A stretch of DNA of 64,000 nt from Saprospiraceae bacterium. GTDB lineage: Bacteria; Bacteroidota; Bacteroidia; Chitinophagales; Saprospiraceae. Below the pieces are notes generated by a model. That model searched no databases, was not told where the DNA came from, and saw only the letters and a program-made list of their open reading frames with translations. Of the stretch, positions 44,828-52,459 are shown piece after piece. Location of the stretch: the NCBI GenBank assembly GCA_026993525.1, contig JALWSS010000166.1, positions 9,573 to 73,572 of the forward strand, written 5' to 3'. Made by a program: the position numbers and the translations under genes. The stretch's first letter is position 1. The number at the start of each line of letters is the position of its first letter.

Positions 44828-44930
44828 TATACCCGATTCGAAGTGGTTTGGGAATAATTCACCACTCCCGTCCAGTGTGGATGGGGGGTTTGGGCGGCTC
44901 CGCCGCCCAAACCACTTCGTTTTGAGTATA
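44828..44930. repeat. Palindromic intergenic repeat, copy B
   Basis: 103 bp, from TATACCCGATTCGAAGTGGT to CAAACCACTTCGTTTTGAGTATA-like. Terminal inverted repeats pair over most of ~25 bp. The right half has its own hairpin (GTTTGGGCGGC-TCC-GCCGCCCAAAC). About 80% like copy C. Confidence 0.8.
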
Positions 44931-45012
44931 AAAACTTTGTATGAAGCTTTTTCAAAAGCAATGAATTTGGGCGGTTTGTGTGCTGGCGCACACAAATCCG
45001 AATAAAGTCTAT

Positions 45013-45858
45013 TCAACAACAGCCGCTGCCGGGTTGACAGCAGGGGTCTGTGGCAGGTTTGCGGCCAAAAACGGTTACACTGTAGATGCCCACACTGCCG
45101 TTGTGGTAGGCTTTGAGTTCTTCATCACTGAGGTATTGGGTAAGAATTTCATCGGGAAGCTGTATCACCTTTTCCTTTTGCACGGTGATTGCCTCAAAGC
45201 CCGTTTTTTCGATGATGCCCAGGTATTCGTCTTTCTGAATGGCACCGGCCACACAGCCTGCATACATCTCGGCATCGGCTTTAAGCGAGGCAGGCAGGTC
45301 TCCTTTGATAACCACATCGGAAATGGAAAAGTGGCCACCGGGTTTCAGAATGCGGTAGATTTCTTTGAACGCCTGCACTTTGTCAGGTACCAGGTTTAGC
45401 ACACAGTTGCTGACCACCACATCGGCCCTGTTTCCGGCCATGGGGATGTCCTCGATTTCGCCGAGGCGAAACTGCACGTTTTCAAAACCCAGCTTTTCAG
45501 CGTTTGCCCGGGCCTTTTCGATCATGGCTTCGGTCATGTCAATGCCGATGACCTTGCCGTTTTCGCCGGTAATGTTGCGGGCCACAAAGCAGTCGTTTCC
45601 GGCGCCGGAGCCGAGGTCCACCACGGTGTCACCGGCTTTGATGCGGGCGTATTCGGTGGGCAGGCCGCATCCAAGGCCCAGGTCAGCGTCGGGGTTGTAG
45701 CCTTCCAGGTTGGAGTAGTCGTCGCTGAAGATGGTGTAATCCACAGCACCGCATTCGCCGGCACCACAGCAGCTCTTTTCGTTGACGGATTTCGGTTGCT
45801 TCGCAATTTCGCTGTACTTCTCCCTGACCAGTCGCTTCAACTCTTCCGGGTTCTTCAT
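45013..45858 (-). CDS. arsM: Arsenite S-adenosylmethionine methyltransferase
   Basis: 281 residues. SAM-binding motif VVDLGSGAGNDCFVA, then IGIDMTEAMIEKAR, NVQFRLGEIEDIP and VVVSNCVLNLVPDK. The As(III)-binding cysteines typical of ArsM are present: Cys64 in GLGCGLP, the Cys in SNCVLN and Cys in MYAGCVAGA. Extra Cys pairs occur near the N-terminus (KSCCGAGECG) and at the C-terminal tail (DPCCQPGSGCC), both plausible metalloid ligands. It converts arsenite to methylated species. It lies 36 bp after arsR on the same strand, so they form an operon under ArsR control. Confidence 0.93.
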   Translation of the reverse strand: MKNPEELKRLVREKYSEIAKQPKSVNEKSCCGAGECGAVDYTIFSDDYSNLEGYNPDADLGLGCGLPTEYARIKAGDTVVDLGSGAGNDCFVARNITGENGKVIGIDMTEAMIEKARANAEKLGFENVQFRLGEIEDIPMAGNRADVVVSNCVLNLVPDKVQAFKEIYRILKPGGHFSISDVVIKGDLPASLKADAEMYAGCVAGAIQKDEYLGIIEKTGFEAITVQKEKVIQLPDEILTQYLSDEELKAYHNGSVGIYSVTVFGRKPATDPCCQPGSGCC

Positions 45859-45894
45859 GATTCGAGTGATTTTTGGTGAATGAAATCGGGCAAC

Positions 45895-46227
45895 TCAGCA
45901 GCAGTTTTGGCAAGCTGCGTCGAGTTCCCTGAAGAATGTGTTCAATTGCTCTTTGATGGTTTTCCAGTTTTCTTCGTCAATGCAGTAGCACACAGAAGTG
46001 CCCTCAACGGTGCCCTTTATCAACCCCACTTCTTTCAACTCCCGGAGGTGCTGTGATACCGTGGCCTGGGCCAGTGGCAGCTCCTCCACGATGTCGCCGC
46101 AAACACAGGCATTGACCCTGGCCAGGTGTTCCAGAATGGCAATGCGCGCCGGGTGGCCCAGGGCTTTGGCAAGTGTCGCCAATTCCAATTGATGCTTCGA
46201 GTATTCGCTGACTTTGCTCGCCTTCAT
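45895..46227 (-). CDS. arsR: ArsR-family metalloid-responsive repressor
   Basis: 110 residues. Winged [57 protein letters not shown]. The VCGDIV Cys segment (ACVCGD) matches the ELCVCDL-type metal site, and there is a C-terminal CQNCC. It derepresses its operon on As(III) binding. It starts directly downstream of an inverted repeat that is the probable operator and leads the arsM operon. Confidence 0.93.
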   Translation of the reverse strand: MKASKVSEYSKHQLELATLAKALGHPARIAILEHLARVNACVCGDIVEELPLAQATVSQHLRELKEVGLIKGTVEGTSVCYCIDEENWKTIKEQLNTFFRELDAACQNCC

Positions 46228-46232
46228 GGTTT

Positions 46233-46251
46233 ATTATTTGATCGCAATAAT
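46233..46251 (-). promoter_or_regulatory. Probable ArsR operator
   Basis: Imperfect palindrome ATTATTTGATCGCAATAAT five bp before the arsR start. On the minus strand it overlaps a weak -7 box TATTATTG. Autoregulation by ArsR is inferred. Confidence 0.6.
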
Positions 46252-46335
46252 ACGATGAAGTGTACAAGGCAGGTAGATTTTCTTCGTAAAACTTCAAAAT
46301 CAGTGTAAAAAATGCCGGGCAGAACGGTCAGTGCC

Positions 46336-46343
46336 TAACTTTG
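46336..46343 (+). promoter_or_regulatory. -7 promoter box TAACTTTG of the sphingolipid operon
   Basis: Exact TAnnTTTG match, 12 bp before the GTG start at 46356; the leader would be only a few bases long. Confidence 0.55.
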
Positions 46344-46355
46344 CCGGCCTGTCTT

Positions 46356-47336
46356 GTGCTGAAATTTTTCGAAGAATTGGCCAGAAAAGAACAACCCACC
46401 ACCGCAGCCGGCTCGCTCGAGTTTGAGCGCTTTTCACCCCGTGAGAGTTTGATCGCACTTGGATTGGCCGTGGTTTATCTTCTCTGGGTATGGCTGGCCG
46501 TGGGCTTGCGCAGCGACCATTTCATTTTCACGGGTCTTTGCCTGCTGTTGTATTTCCTGCACCCGCTTTCCCGCAAACTGGTGCTGGCGCTCTTCTTTTT
46601 TGTGATCTACTGGGTCATATACGACAGCATGCGGGTGTACCCCAACCACCTGTTCAACCCTGTACACATTGCGGAACCCTACAACATTGAGAAGGCTTTG
46701 TTCGGCTTCAACTGGAACGGCCAGGTGGTGACCCCCAATGAATACTTTGCCCTGAACACCCATCCGGTGCTGGATGTGCTGTCGGGTTTTTTCTACCTGA
46801 GCTGGGTGCCGGTGCCCCTGGCATTTGCCTTCTGGCTGTACTTCCGGGACAAGCGCACGTTGCTGGACTTCTCACTGGCTTTTTTGCTGACGAACATTTT
46901 CGGTTTTATCCTTTACTACCTCTACCCGGCGGCCCCACCCTGGTATGTGGAGTTGTACGGCTTTCAGGAAAATTTCAGCATTCCGGGCAACGAGGCGGGG
47001 CTGGCAAACTTTGACCAGCTCATGGGTATTCAGCTCTTTCACGGCATGTACGCCCGCAACGCCAATGTTTTTGCAGCCATCCCTTCGCTGCATGCCGCCT
47101 ATCCCCTCATCACGCTGTATTTTGCAGTAAAGAAGCGGCTCAGGCTGGCTTCATGGATGTTTTTGATAATTTTGGCCGGCATTTGGTTTTCGGCAGTTTA
47201 TTCCCGTCACCATTACATCATTGACGTTCTTCTGGGAGCACTTTGTGCCGTTGCGACAATCATTGTTTACGAGAAGATCGTTCTGAAATCCAGGATCAAT
47301 TCCTGGCTTGACAGCTACACCAGGAACATTGCCTGA
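46356..47336 (+). CDS. PAP2-superfamily membrane protein (inositol-phosphorylceramide-synthase-like)
   Basis: About 326 residues from GTG 46356; TTG 46341 overlaps the promoter box and is unlikely, and no ATG fits. Six or so transmembrane helices. Catalytic PAP2 motifs are PSLHAAYP and YSRHHYIIDVLLG, the His/His/Asp triad of the AUR1-type branch. Together with the next three genes it is best read as the head-group step of sphingolipid synthesis: transfer of a phospho-head group to ceramide or its removal (inference). It starts the operon, 65 bp before the palmitoyltransferase. Confidence 0.82.
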   Translation: MLKFFEELARKEQPTTAAGSLEFERFSPRESLIALGLAVVYLLWVWLAVGLRSDHFIFTGLCLLLYFLHPLSRKLVLALFFFVIYWVIYDSMRVYPNHLFNPVHIAEPYNIEKALFGFNWNGQVVTPNEYFALNTHPVLDVLSGFFYLSWVPVPLAFAFWLYFRDKRTLLDFSLAFLLTNIFGFILYYLYPAAPPWYVELYGFQENFSIPGNEAGLANFDQLMGIQLFHGMYARNANVFAAIPSLHAAYPLITLYFAVKKRLRLASWMFLIILAGIWFSAVYSRHHYIIDVLLGALCAVATIIVYEKIVLKSRINSWLDSYTRNIA

Positions 47337-47401
47337 TTTTTTTTCTTCGCAAAACAGAAACCTGTTCACACATTCATTCGCCACAGAAAATAAACACATT
47401 G

Positions 47402-48619
47402 ATGAGAAAGAACCAGCTTCAGGAACGGATGGCAAAATACACCGCTCCGCAAGAGGTCAAGGCCAAAGGGGTTTACCCCTATTTCAGGGAAGTTGAAAGC
47501 GACCAGGACACGGTGGTAAAAATGGGTGGCAAAGACGTGCTCATGTTCGGCTCCAACAGTTACCTGGGCCTTACCAACCACCCCAGGCTGAAAGAGGCCG
47601 CCAAAAAAGCAGTTGACAAGTACGGTTCCGGATGTGCCGGCAGCCGCTTCCTAAACGGCACCCTGGACCTCCACATAGAACTGGAAAACAAGCTGGCCAA
47701 ATTTGTCCGTAAAGACGAGGCCATCGTGTTCAGCACCGGCATGCAGGTCAACCTCGGGGTGCTTTCCTCTGTGGTAGGCCGGGGCGATTTCATTGTTTCT
47801 GACAATGCCAACCACGCATCCATAGTTGACGGCACCCGCCTGTCTTTTGCCACCACCCGCAAATACCGCCACAACGATATGGAGCACCTGGAACAGGTAC
47901 TCCAGCGCATCCAAAAAGAGCGAGGCCCTGAGTCCGTTGTCCTCATTGTTATGGATGGTGTGTTCAGCATGGAGGGCGACATAGCCCGGCTGCCACAGAT
48001 CGTCGAACTGGCCCTGAAATACGAGGCCCAGGTCATGGTGGACGATGCCCACGGGCTTGGCGTATTGGGTGACCACGGCCGGGGCACGGCAAACCATTTC
48101 GGCCTCAGCAATGAGGTGGACCTCATCATGGGTACTTTCTCAAAATCCCTGGCTACCATTGGAGGCTTCATCGCTGCCAGCCACGAGGTGATCAACTTCC
48201 TCAAGCACCACGCCCGTTCGCTGATCTTTTCTGCCAGCATAGCTCCTGCCAATGCAGCAGCCGTGATAGCCGCCCTGGAAATCATCGAAAATGAACCCGG
48301 GCGCCTGGAAAGGCTCTGGGACAACACCCGCCTGGCTAAAAAACTGCTCGACGATATCGGATTGGACACCGGACATTCCGAGACCCCCATCATCCCGATC
48401 TACGTTCGCGACGTGGAAAAGACCTTCCTCTTCACCAAGCTTTTGCAGGATGAAGGCGTCTTCGTCAATCCGGTCATCACTCCTGCCGTGCCACCGGAAG
48501 ACACCCTGATCAGGTTCTCCCTGATGGCCACGCACACACCGGAGCAAATAGAATTCGCCATCGACAAGATCCGGATGCTGACCGACAAGCTGGGCATTCC
48601 ACGAAAGGAGCAAGTATAA
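47402..48619 (+). CDS. spt: Serine palmitoyltransferase (alpha-oxoamine synthase family)
   Basis: 405 residues from ATG 47402. Family features: NSYLGLTNHPRLKEAAKKAV, YGSGCAGSRFLNGTLDLHIE, DDAHGLGVLGDHGRG and the PLP-lysine motif GTFSKSLATIGGF. KBL and BioF share the fold; the genes around it (PAP2, GNAT-like, epimerase-like) favour serine palmitoyltransferase, which condenses serine with an acyl-CoA or acyl-ACP to 3-ketosphinganine. It lies in a tight operon, 10 bp before the next gene. Cytosolic or peripheral at the inner membrane. Confidence 0.88.
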   Translation: MRKNQLQERMAKYTAPQEVKAKGVYPYFREVESDQDTVVKMGGKDVLMFGSNSYLGLTNHPRLKEAAKKAVDKYGSGCAGSRFLNGTLDLHIELENKLAKFVRKDEAIVFSTGMQVNLGVLSSVVGRGDFIVSDNANHASIVDGTRLSFATTRKYRHNDMEHLEQVLQRIQKERGPESVVLIVMDGVFSMEGDIARLPQIVELALKYEAQVMVDDAHGLGVLGDHGRGTANHFGLSNEVDLIMGTFSKSLATIGGFIAASHEVINFLKHHARSLIFSASIAPANAAAVIAALEIIENEPGRLERLWDNTRLAKKLLDDIGLDTGHSETPIIPIYVRDVEKTFLFTKLLQDEGVFVNPVITPAVPPEDTLIRFSLMATHTPEQIEFAIDKIRMLTDKLGIPRKEQV

Positions 48620-48629
48620 CCCATACATC

Positions 48630-49757
48630 ATGGCCGCTTCAACCCTCACCATCGAGGAAGTAAAGAGCCGCAGGCAGCGGCGCCGTTTCCTCAACTTCCC
48701 CTTTGAACTGTACAAGGGCAACCCGCACTGGGTTCCCGAACTGTTGTCCGCCGACATCCAGGCATTGTGGAAGAACCCTGCACTGGAGTTTTGCAAGACC
48801 AGGTATTTCCTCGCTTCGCAAAACGGAAAAACGGCCGGGCGGCTGGCTGCCATCATCAACGGGAAGGAAATCGAGAAAACCGGCAGGGCACTGGCGCGTT
48901 TCGGCTGGGTGGACTTTGTGGACGACCCGGAAGTCTCCGCCGCCCTGTTTGGCGCAGCCGAAGCATGGGCCAAAGCCGAAGGTGCCGAAGCCATCCACGG
49001 GCCGCTGGGCTTCACCGACCTGGACAGGGAGGGCATGCTCATTGAAGGGTTTGATGAACTGGGCACCATTGCCACCAATTACAACTACCCCTACTACAAA
49101 GACCACCTCGAAAGGCTGGGCTATGGCAAAAGCACCGATTGGGTGGAGTTTGAAATAGAAGTGCCCGACCAGGTGGACCCCCGTGTCAGCGAATTCTCCC
49201 GGAAAATTGCGGAGCGATACAAAATCAGGGAGCTGGGAGCGAAAAACAAGAACCAGTTCAAGCCTTTCATCCCCAAAGTCTTTGAACTCCTGGATGAAGC
49301 CTACGCCGACCTGTACGGCACCGTGCCACTGACCGAAAAGCAGGTAAAGTTTTACGCCGACCAGTATTTCGGATTCATCAATCCAGACTTTGTGGCCATC
49401 GTGCTGAACGAACACGACGACCTGGTGGGCTTCGGCATCACCATGCCTTCCATGTCAAAGGCTTTTCAAAAAGCGAAGGGCCGGTTGTTTCCCTTCGGGT
49501 TCATCCATTTGCTGAAGGCGATGAAAAAGAACGACCGCGCGGATTTTTACCTGGTGGCCGTCCGGAAGGATTACCAACGGAAAGGCGTGCAGGCACTGTT
49601 GTTTGACAAGATCTGGAACACCTTCATCCGCTTCGGAATCAAAAAAGTGGAAACCAACCCTGAGTTGGAAAACAACACCGCCGTGCAGGCCATGTGGAGC
49701 AACTACAAGCCCCGCCAACACAAGCGACGCCGCTGTTTCATCAAAGAACTGAGTTGA
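48630..49757 (+). CDS. GNAT-like acyltransferase, candidate bacterial ceramide synthase
   Basis: 375 residues. Two GNAT-like halves: an N-terminal FPFELYKGNPHWVPELLSAD and GPLGFTDLDREGMLIEGFDE, and a C-terminal acetyl-CoA-type region FYLVAVRKDYQRKGVQALLF with KVETNPELENNTAVQAMWSN. GNAT-fold proteins next to spt act as ceramide synthases in other bacteria (established in Caulobacter), adding the second acyl chain. Here the same role is inferred from position and fold. It is 10 bp from spt and 8 bp from the epimerase-like gene, so it is clearly co-transcribed. Confidence 0.8.
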   Translation: MAASTLTIEEVKSRRQRRRFLNFPFELYKGNPHWVPELLSADIQALWKNPALEFCKTRYFLASQNGKTAGRLAAIINGKEIEKTGRALARFGWVDFVDDPEVSAALFGAAEAWAKAEGAEAIHGPLGFTDLDREGMLIEGFDELGTIATNYNYPYYKDHLERLGYGKSTDWVEFEIEVPDQVDPRVSEFSRKIAERYKIRELGAKNKNQFKPFIPKVFELLDEAYADLYGTVPLTEKQVKFYADQYFGFINPDFVAIVLNEHDDLVGFGITMPSMSKAFQKAKGRLFPFGFIHLLKAMKKNDRADFYLVAVRKDYQRKGVQALLFDKIWNTFIRFGIKKVETNPELENNTAVQAMWSNYKPRQHKRRRCFIKELS

Positions 49758-49765
49758 TTGTGACG

Positions 49766-50752
49766 ATGGAAAAAATCCTGATAACCGGAGCCAGCGGATT
49801 CGTGGGCAGCCACCTGGTGGAAGAGGCCCTCGGGCGCAACCTGGAAGTGTACGCCGGCATCCGGAAAACCAGCAGCCGCAAGTACCTGCAACACCCCGAC
49901 CTCAAGTTTGCGGAACTGAATTTTGAAGATGTGGACAGCCTGAAAAGGCTGGCGGATGAAAATGAGTTTGACTACATCATCCACAATGCCGGCCTGGTAA
50001 ATGCCACCCGGCCCGACGATTTCTGGCGGGTCAATTTCGAGTACGTCAAGAATTTCACAGCGGCCCTTAAAACCCGCCAACCACAAAAGTTCACTTTCAT
50101 CAGCAGCCTGGCTGCCTACGGCCCGGCCAGCAACGAAGACCCCAACGATTATCTTTACGAAGAACGCACTCCAAAACCCATCAACACCTACGGCAAATCA
50201 AAGCTTGCCGCTGAGCAACACCTGCGCTCACTCAGTGACCTGCCGTACGTTATCATACGCCCCGGTGGGGTTTACGGCCCCCGGGATCAGGACTTCTTCA
50301 CCTTTTACAAGCTACTGAACAGGGGTATAGAAGCCTACATTGGCACCCGACCCCAACAACTGGCCCTCATCTATGTCAAGGACCTGGTCCGGGTCGTGTT
50401 GGACGCCACCCTTTCGGGCAAAAGGAACAAAGGTTATTTTGTTTCAGACGGAAGATACTACACCCAACAACAGCTCGGAGCAGCCGCCAAAAAAGCCATC
50501 GGAAAGAAAACGCTCCGGTTTCATGTGCCGATGAAAGCAGTGCGTGCCGTGGCCTGGTGCATGGAGCAAGTTGGAAAGGGCAACGGTCGTCACCCGGCAC
50601 TCAACCTTGAAAAAGTGAGAATCCTGGAAAGCCTCAACTGGAAATGCGATATCAAGCCACTGGTGGAGGACTACGACTTTCAACCTGCCTACACCCTGGA
50701 AGAAGGCGTTGCCGAAAGCATTGAATGGTACCGCAAGGAAGGCTGGCTGTAG
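49766..50752 (+). CDS. NAD(P)-dependent epimerase/reductase (CerR-like)
   Basis: 328 residues from ATG 49766. Extended SDR: ILITGASGFVGSHLVEEALG (dinucleotide binding), IIHNAGLVNATRP, catalytic Ser/Tyr/Lys in SSLAAYGP and INTYGKSKLAAEQ (YxxxK), and IRPGGVYGPRDQD. In the context of spt and the GNAT-like gene it is the probable reductase of the ceramide or ketosphinganine keto group, as CerR is in Caulobacter (inference). It ends the operon, 2 bp before the convergent decarboxylase stop. Confidence 0.82.
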   Translation: MEKILITGASGFVGSHLVEEALGRNLEVYAGIRKTSSRKYLQHPDLKFAELNFEDVDSLKRLADENEFDYIIHNAGLVNATRPDDFWRVNFEYVKNFTAALKTRQPQKFTFISSLAAYGPASNEDPNDYLYEERTPKPINTYGKSKLAAEQHLRSLSDLPYVIIRPGGVYGPRDQDFFTFYKLLNRGIEAYIGTRPQQLALIYVKDLVRVVLDATLSGKRNKGYFVSDGRYYTQQQLGAAAKKAIGKKTLRFHVPMKAVRAVAWCMEQVGKGNGRHPALNLEKVRILESLNWKCDIKPLVEDYDFQPAYTLEEGVAESIEWYRKEGWL

Positions 50753-50754
50753 GG

Positions 50755-52161
50755 TCAGTCCATGTAACCGAGGATGCGCATCATTTCCTCGGCCGACTGC
50801 TCTTCCCGATAAAGCATGTCCACCACATTGCCTTTTGAATCCTTGTAAATCAGTACGTGTTTCGGTGAGGGGATCAGGCAATGCTTGATGCCCCCAAAAC
50901 CGCTCAGGGCATCCTGGTAGGCACCGGTGTGGAAGAAGCCCAGGTACAGGGGTTCCCCGGCATCGGGTTCCACAATGGGCAGGTAAACCTGGCTCTCGTG
51001 AACTTCCGAATTGTAATAATCAGAATTGTCACAACTGAGCCCGCCTATGTTTACCCGCCGGTATTCGTTGTCCCACTTGTTGACAGGCAGAAGGATGAAA
51101 CGCTCACCGATGCTCCAACTGTCAGGAATGGTGTTGATGAGTGAATTGTCAACCATGTACCAGACCTCAGCGTCGTTTTGTTTTTTCTGTTCCAGAACGG
51201 AGAAGATCATTGCCCCGCTTTCACCTACGGTGTACTTTCCGAACTCCGTGTAGATGTCCGGTTCCGGAATTTCCTCCTCCCGGCAGGCTGAAAGCACGAG
51301 GTTCAGAATTTCCCGGACCATGTAGTTGTAGTCAAATTCAAAACCCAGGGAATTCCTGATGGGCATGCCTCCTCCAATGTTCAGGGCAGTCAGCGTCGGG
51401 CAGACCTTTTTCAGCTCGCAGTAGAGTTTCACTGCCTTTTTCAACTCGCCCCAGTAGTAGATAGAATCTCTTATACCGGTATCCACGAAGAAGTGCAGCA
51501 TCTTGAGGTTGAACTTTTCGTTGCCCTTTATCTCCTCGTTGAAAAGCTGCAAAACCTCTGCACTTCGGATGCCCAGCCGGGAGGTGTAAAATTCAAAGTT
51601 GGGTTCTTCGTCAGTGGCCACCCGGATGCCAATGTTGCAGGATTTCTTTACCCACTTTTCGTAATACCGCAGTTCTTTGCTATTGTCAAGTACGGGAATT
51701 ACTCCGGTAAAACCATCGTTGATCAACCCGGAAATCTTAGCGGCATATTCTTCGGGTTTGTAGCCATTGTTGACAATGGTAATGTCTTTGCTGATCCACC
51801 CTTTTTCATGAACTTTTCTAATCAGATCAATGTCAAACGCCGAGCTGGTTTCCAGTTGCACATTGTGTCTGAGCACTTCCTTCAGAACATAACTAAAGTG
51901 ATTGCTCTTCGTGCAATAACAATAGATGTACTTCCCTTTGTATCCAAGCGATTTTCTGGCTTTGTTGAACAGGTTTCTGGCCCGTTTTATCTGGGTTCCG
52001 ATTTTGGGCAGGTAGGTGAGTTTAATGGGAGTGCCGTACTTGTCTATGAGGTAGCGAAGTGGCACCCCGTTAAAAATCAGGTTGCCTTCCTCGATGTCAA
52101 ATCCTTCCTGTGGGAAGTAGAAGGTTTGATCAATCAGATCGAAGTAGGTGTTTTTGATCAT
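50755..52161 (-). CDS. PLP-dependent arginine decarboxylase-like enzyme (fold III)
   Basis: 468 residues. An alanine-racemase-like barrel with the N-terminal YIYCYCTKSNHFSYVLKEVL (the PLP lysine segment), then VQLETSSAFDIDLIRKVHEK, NNGYKPEEY, HFFVDTGIRDSI, NIGGGMPIRN (phosphate-binding Gly loop), TEFGKYTVGESG and FHTGAYQDAL. In Bacteroidota this architecture is annotated as biosynthetic arginine decarboxylase for polyamine synthesis, though it is shorter than E. coli SpeA; diaminopimelate or other amino acid substrates are possible. Monocistronic, with its own promoter. Confidence 0.82.
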   Translation of the reverse strand: MIKNTYFDLIDQTFYFPQEGFDIEEGNLIFNGVPLRYLIDKYGTPIKLTYLPKIGTQIKRARNLFNKARKSLGYKGKYIYCYCTKSNHFSYVLKEVLRHNVQLETSSAFDIDLIRKVHEKGWISKDITIVNNGYKPEEYAAKISGLINDGFTGVIPVLDNSKELRYYEKWVKKSCNIGIRVATDEEPNFEFYTSRLGIRSAEVLQLFNEEIKGNEKFNLKMLHFFVDTGIRDSIYYWGELKKAVKLYCELKKVCPTLTALNIGGGMPIRNSLGFEFDYNYMVREILNLVLSACREEEIPEPDIYTEFGKYTVGESGAMIFSVLEQKKQNDAEVWYMVDNSLINTIPDSWSIGERFILLPVNKWDNEYRRVNIGGLSCDNSDYYNSEVHESQVYLPIVEPDAGEPLYLGFFHTGAYQDALSGFGGIKHCLIPSPKHVLIYKDSKGNVVDMLYREEQSAEEMMRILGYMD

Positions 52162-52277
52162 CTATTTTGCCGTAGGTTTCTTTTGGCCACTCATTGCGGG
52201 CCTGTAAAAAGCTCAGTTTGAAAGGGGTGTTTTTGTCAAAATGCCTTCTCAAACCCACCCTTGTGCCGCAGCGCCCG

Positions 52278-52285
52278 CAAAAGTA
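52278..52285 (-). promoter_or_regulatory. -7 promoter box TACTTTTG of the decarboxylase gene
   Basis: Minus-strand exact TAnnTTTG match, 116 bp before the ATG at 52161. It is divergent from the box at 52365. Confidence 0.55.
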
Positions 52286-52364
52286 ATTCTACTCTGGTGC
52301 ATTGTGAAGCGAATTTTTTACTTGTACGTTGCAGGCCCATTCAAAATAAAGTGCTCATAGCGGT

Positions 52365-52372
52365 TACCTTTG
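52365..52372 (+). promoter_or_regulatory. -7 promoter box TACCTTTG of the sensor kinase gene
   Basis: Exact TAnnTTTG match, 87 bp before the kinase ATG at 52460. Confidence 0.55.
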
Positions 52373-52459
52373 AAACCCCGACCCCGTAGATTGGTGCAAA
52401 CAAACCTGAACAGTTACCTGCATTGGTGCGTATATCATACTCCAACCAGTTAAAATTCA

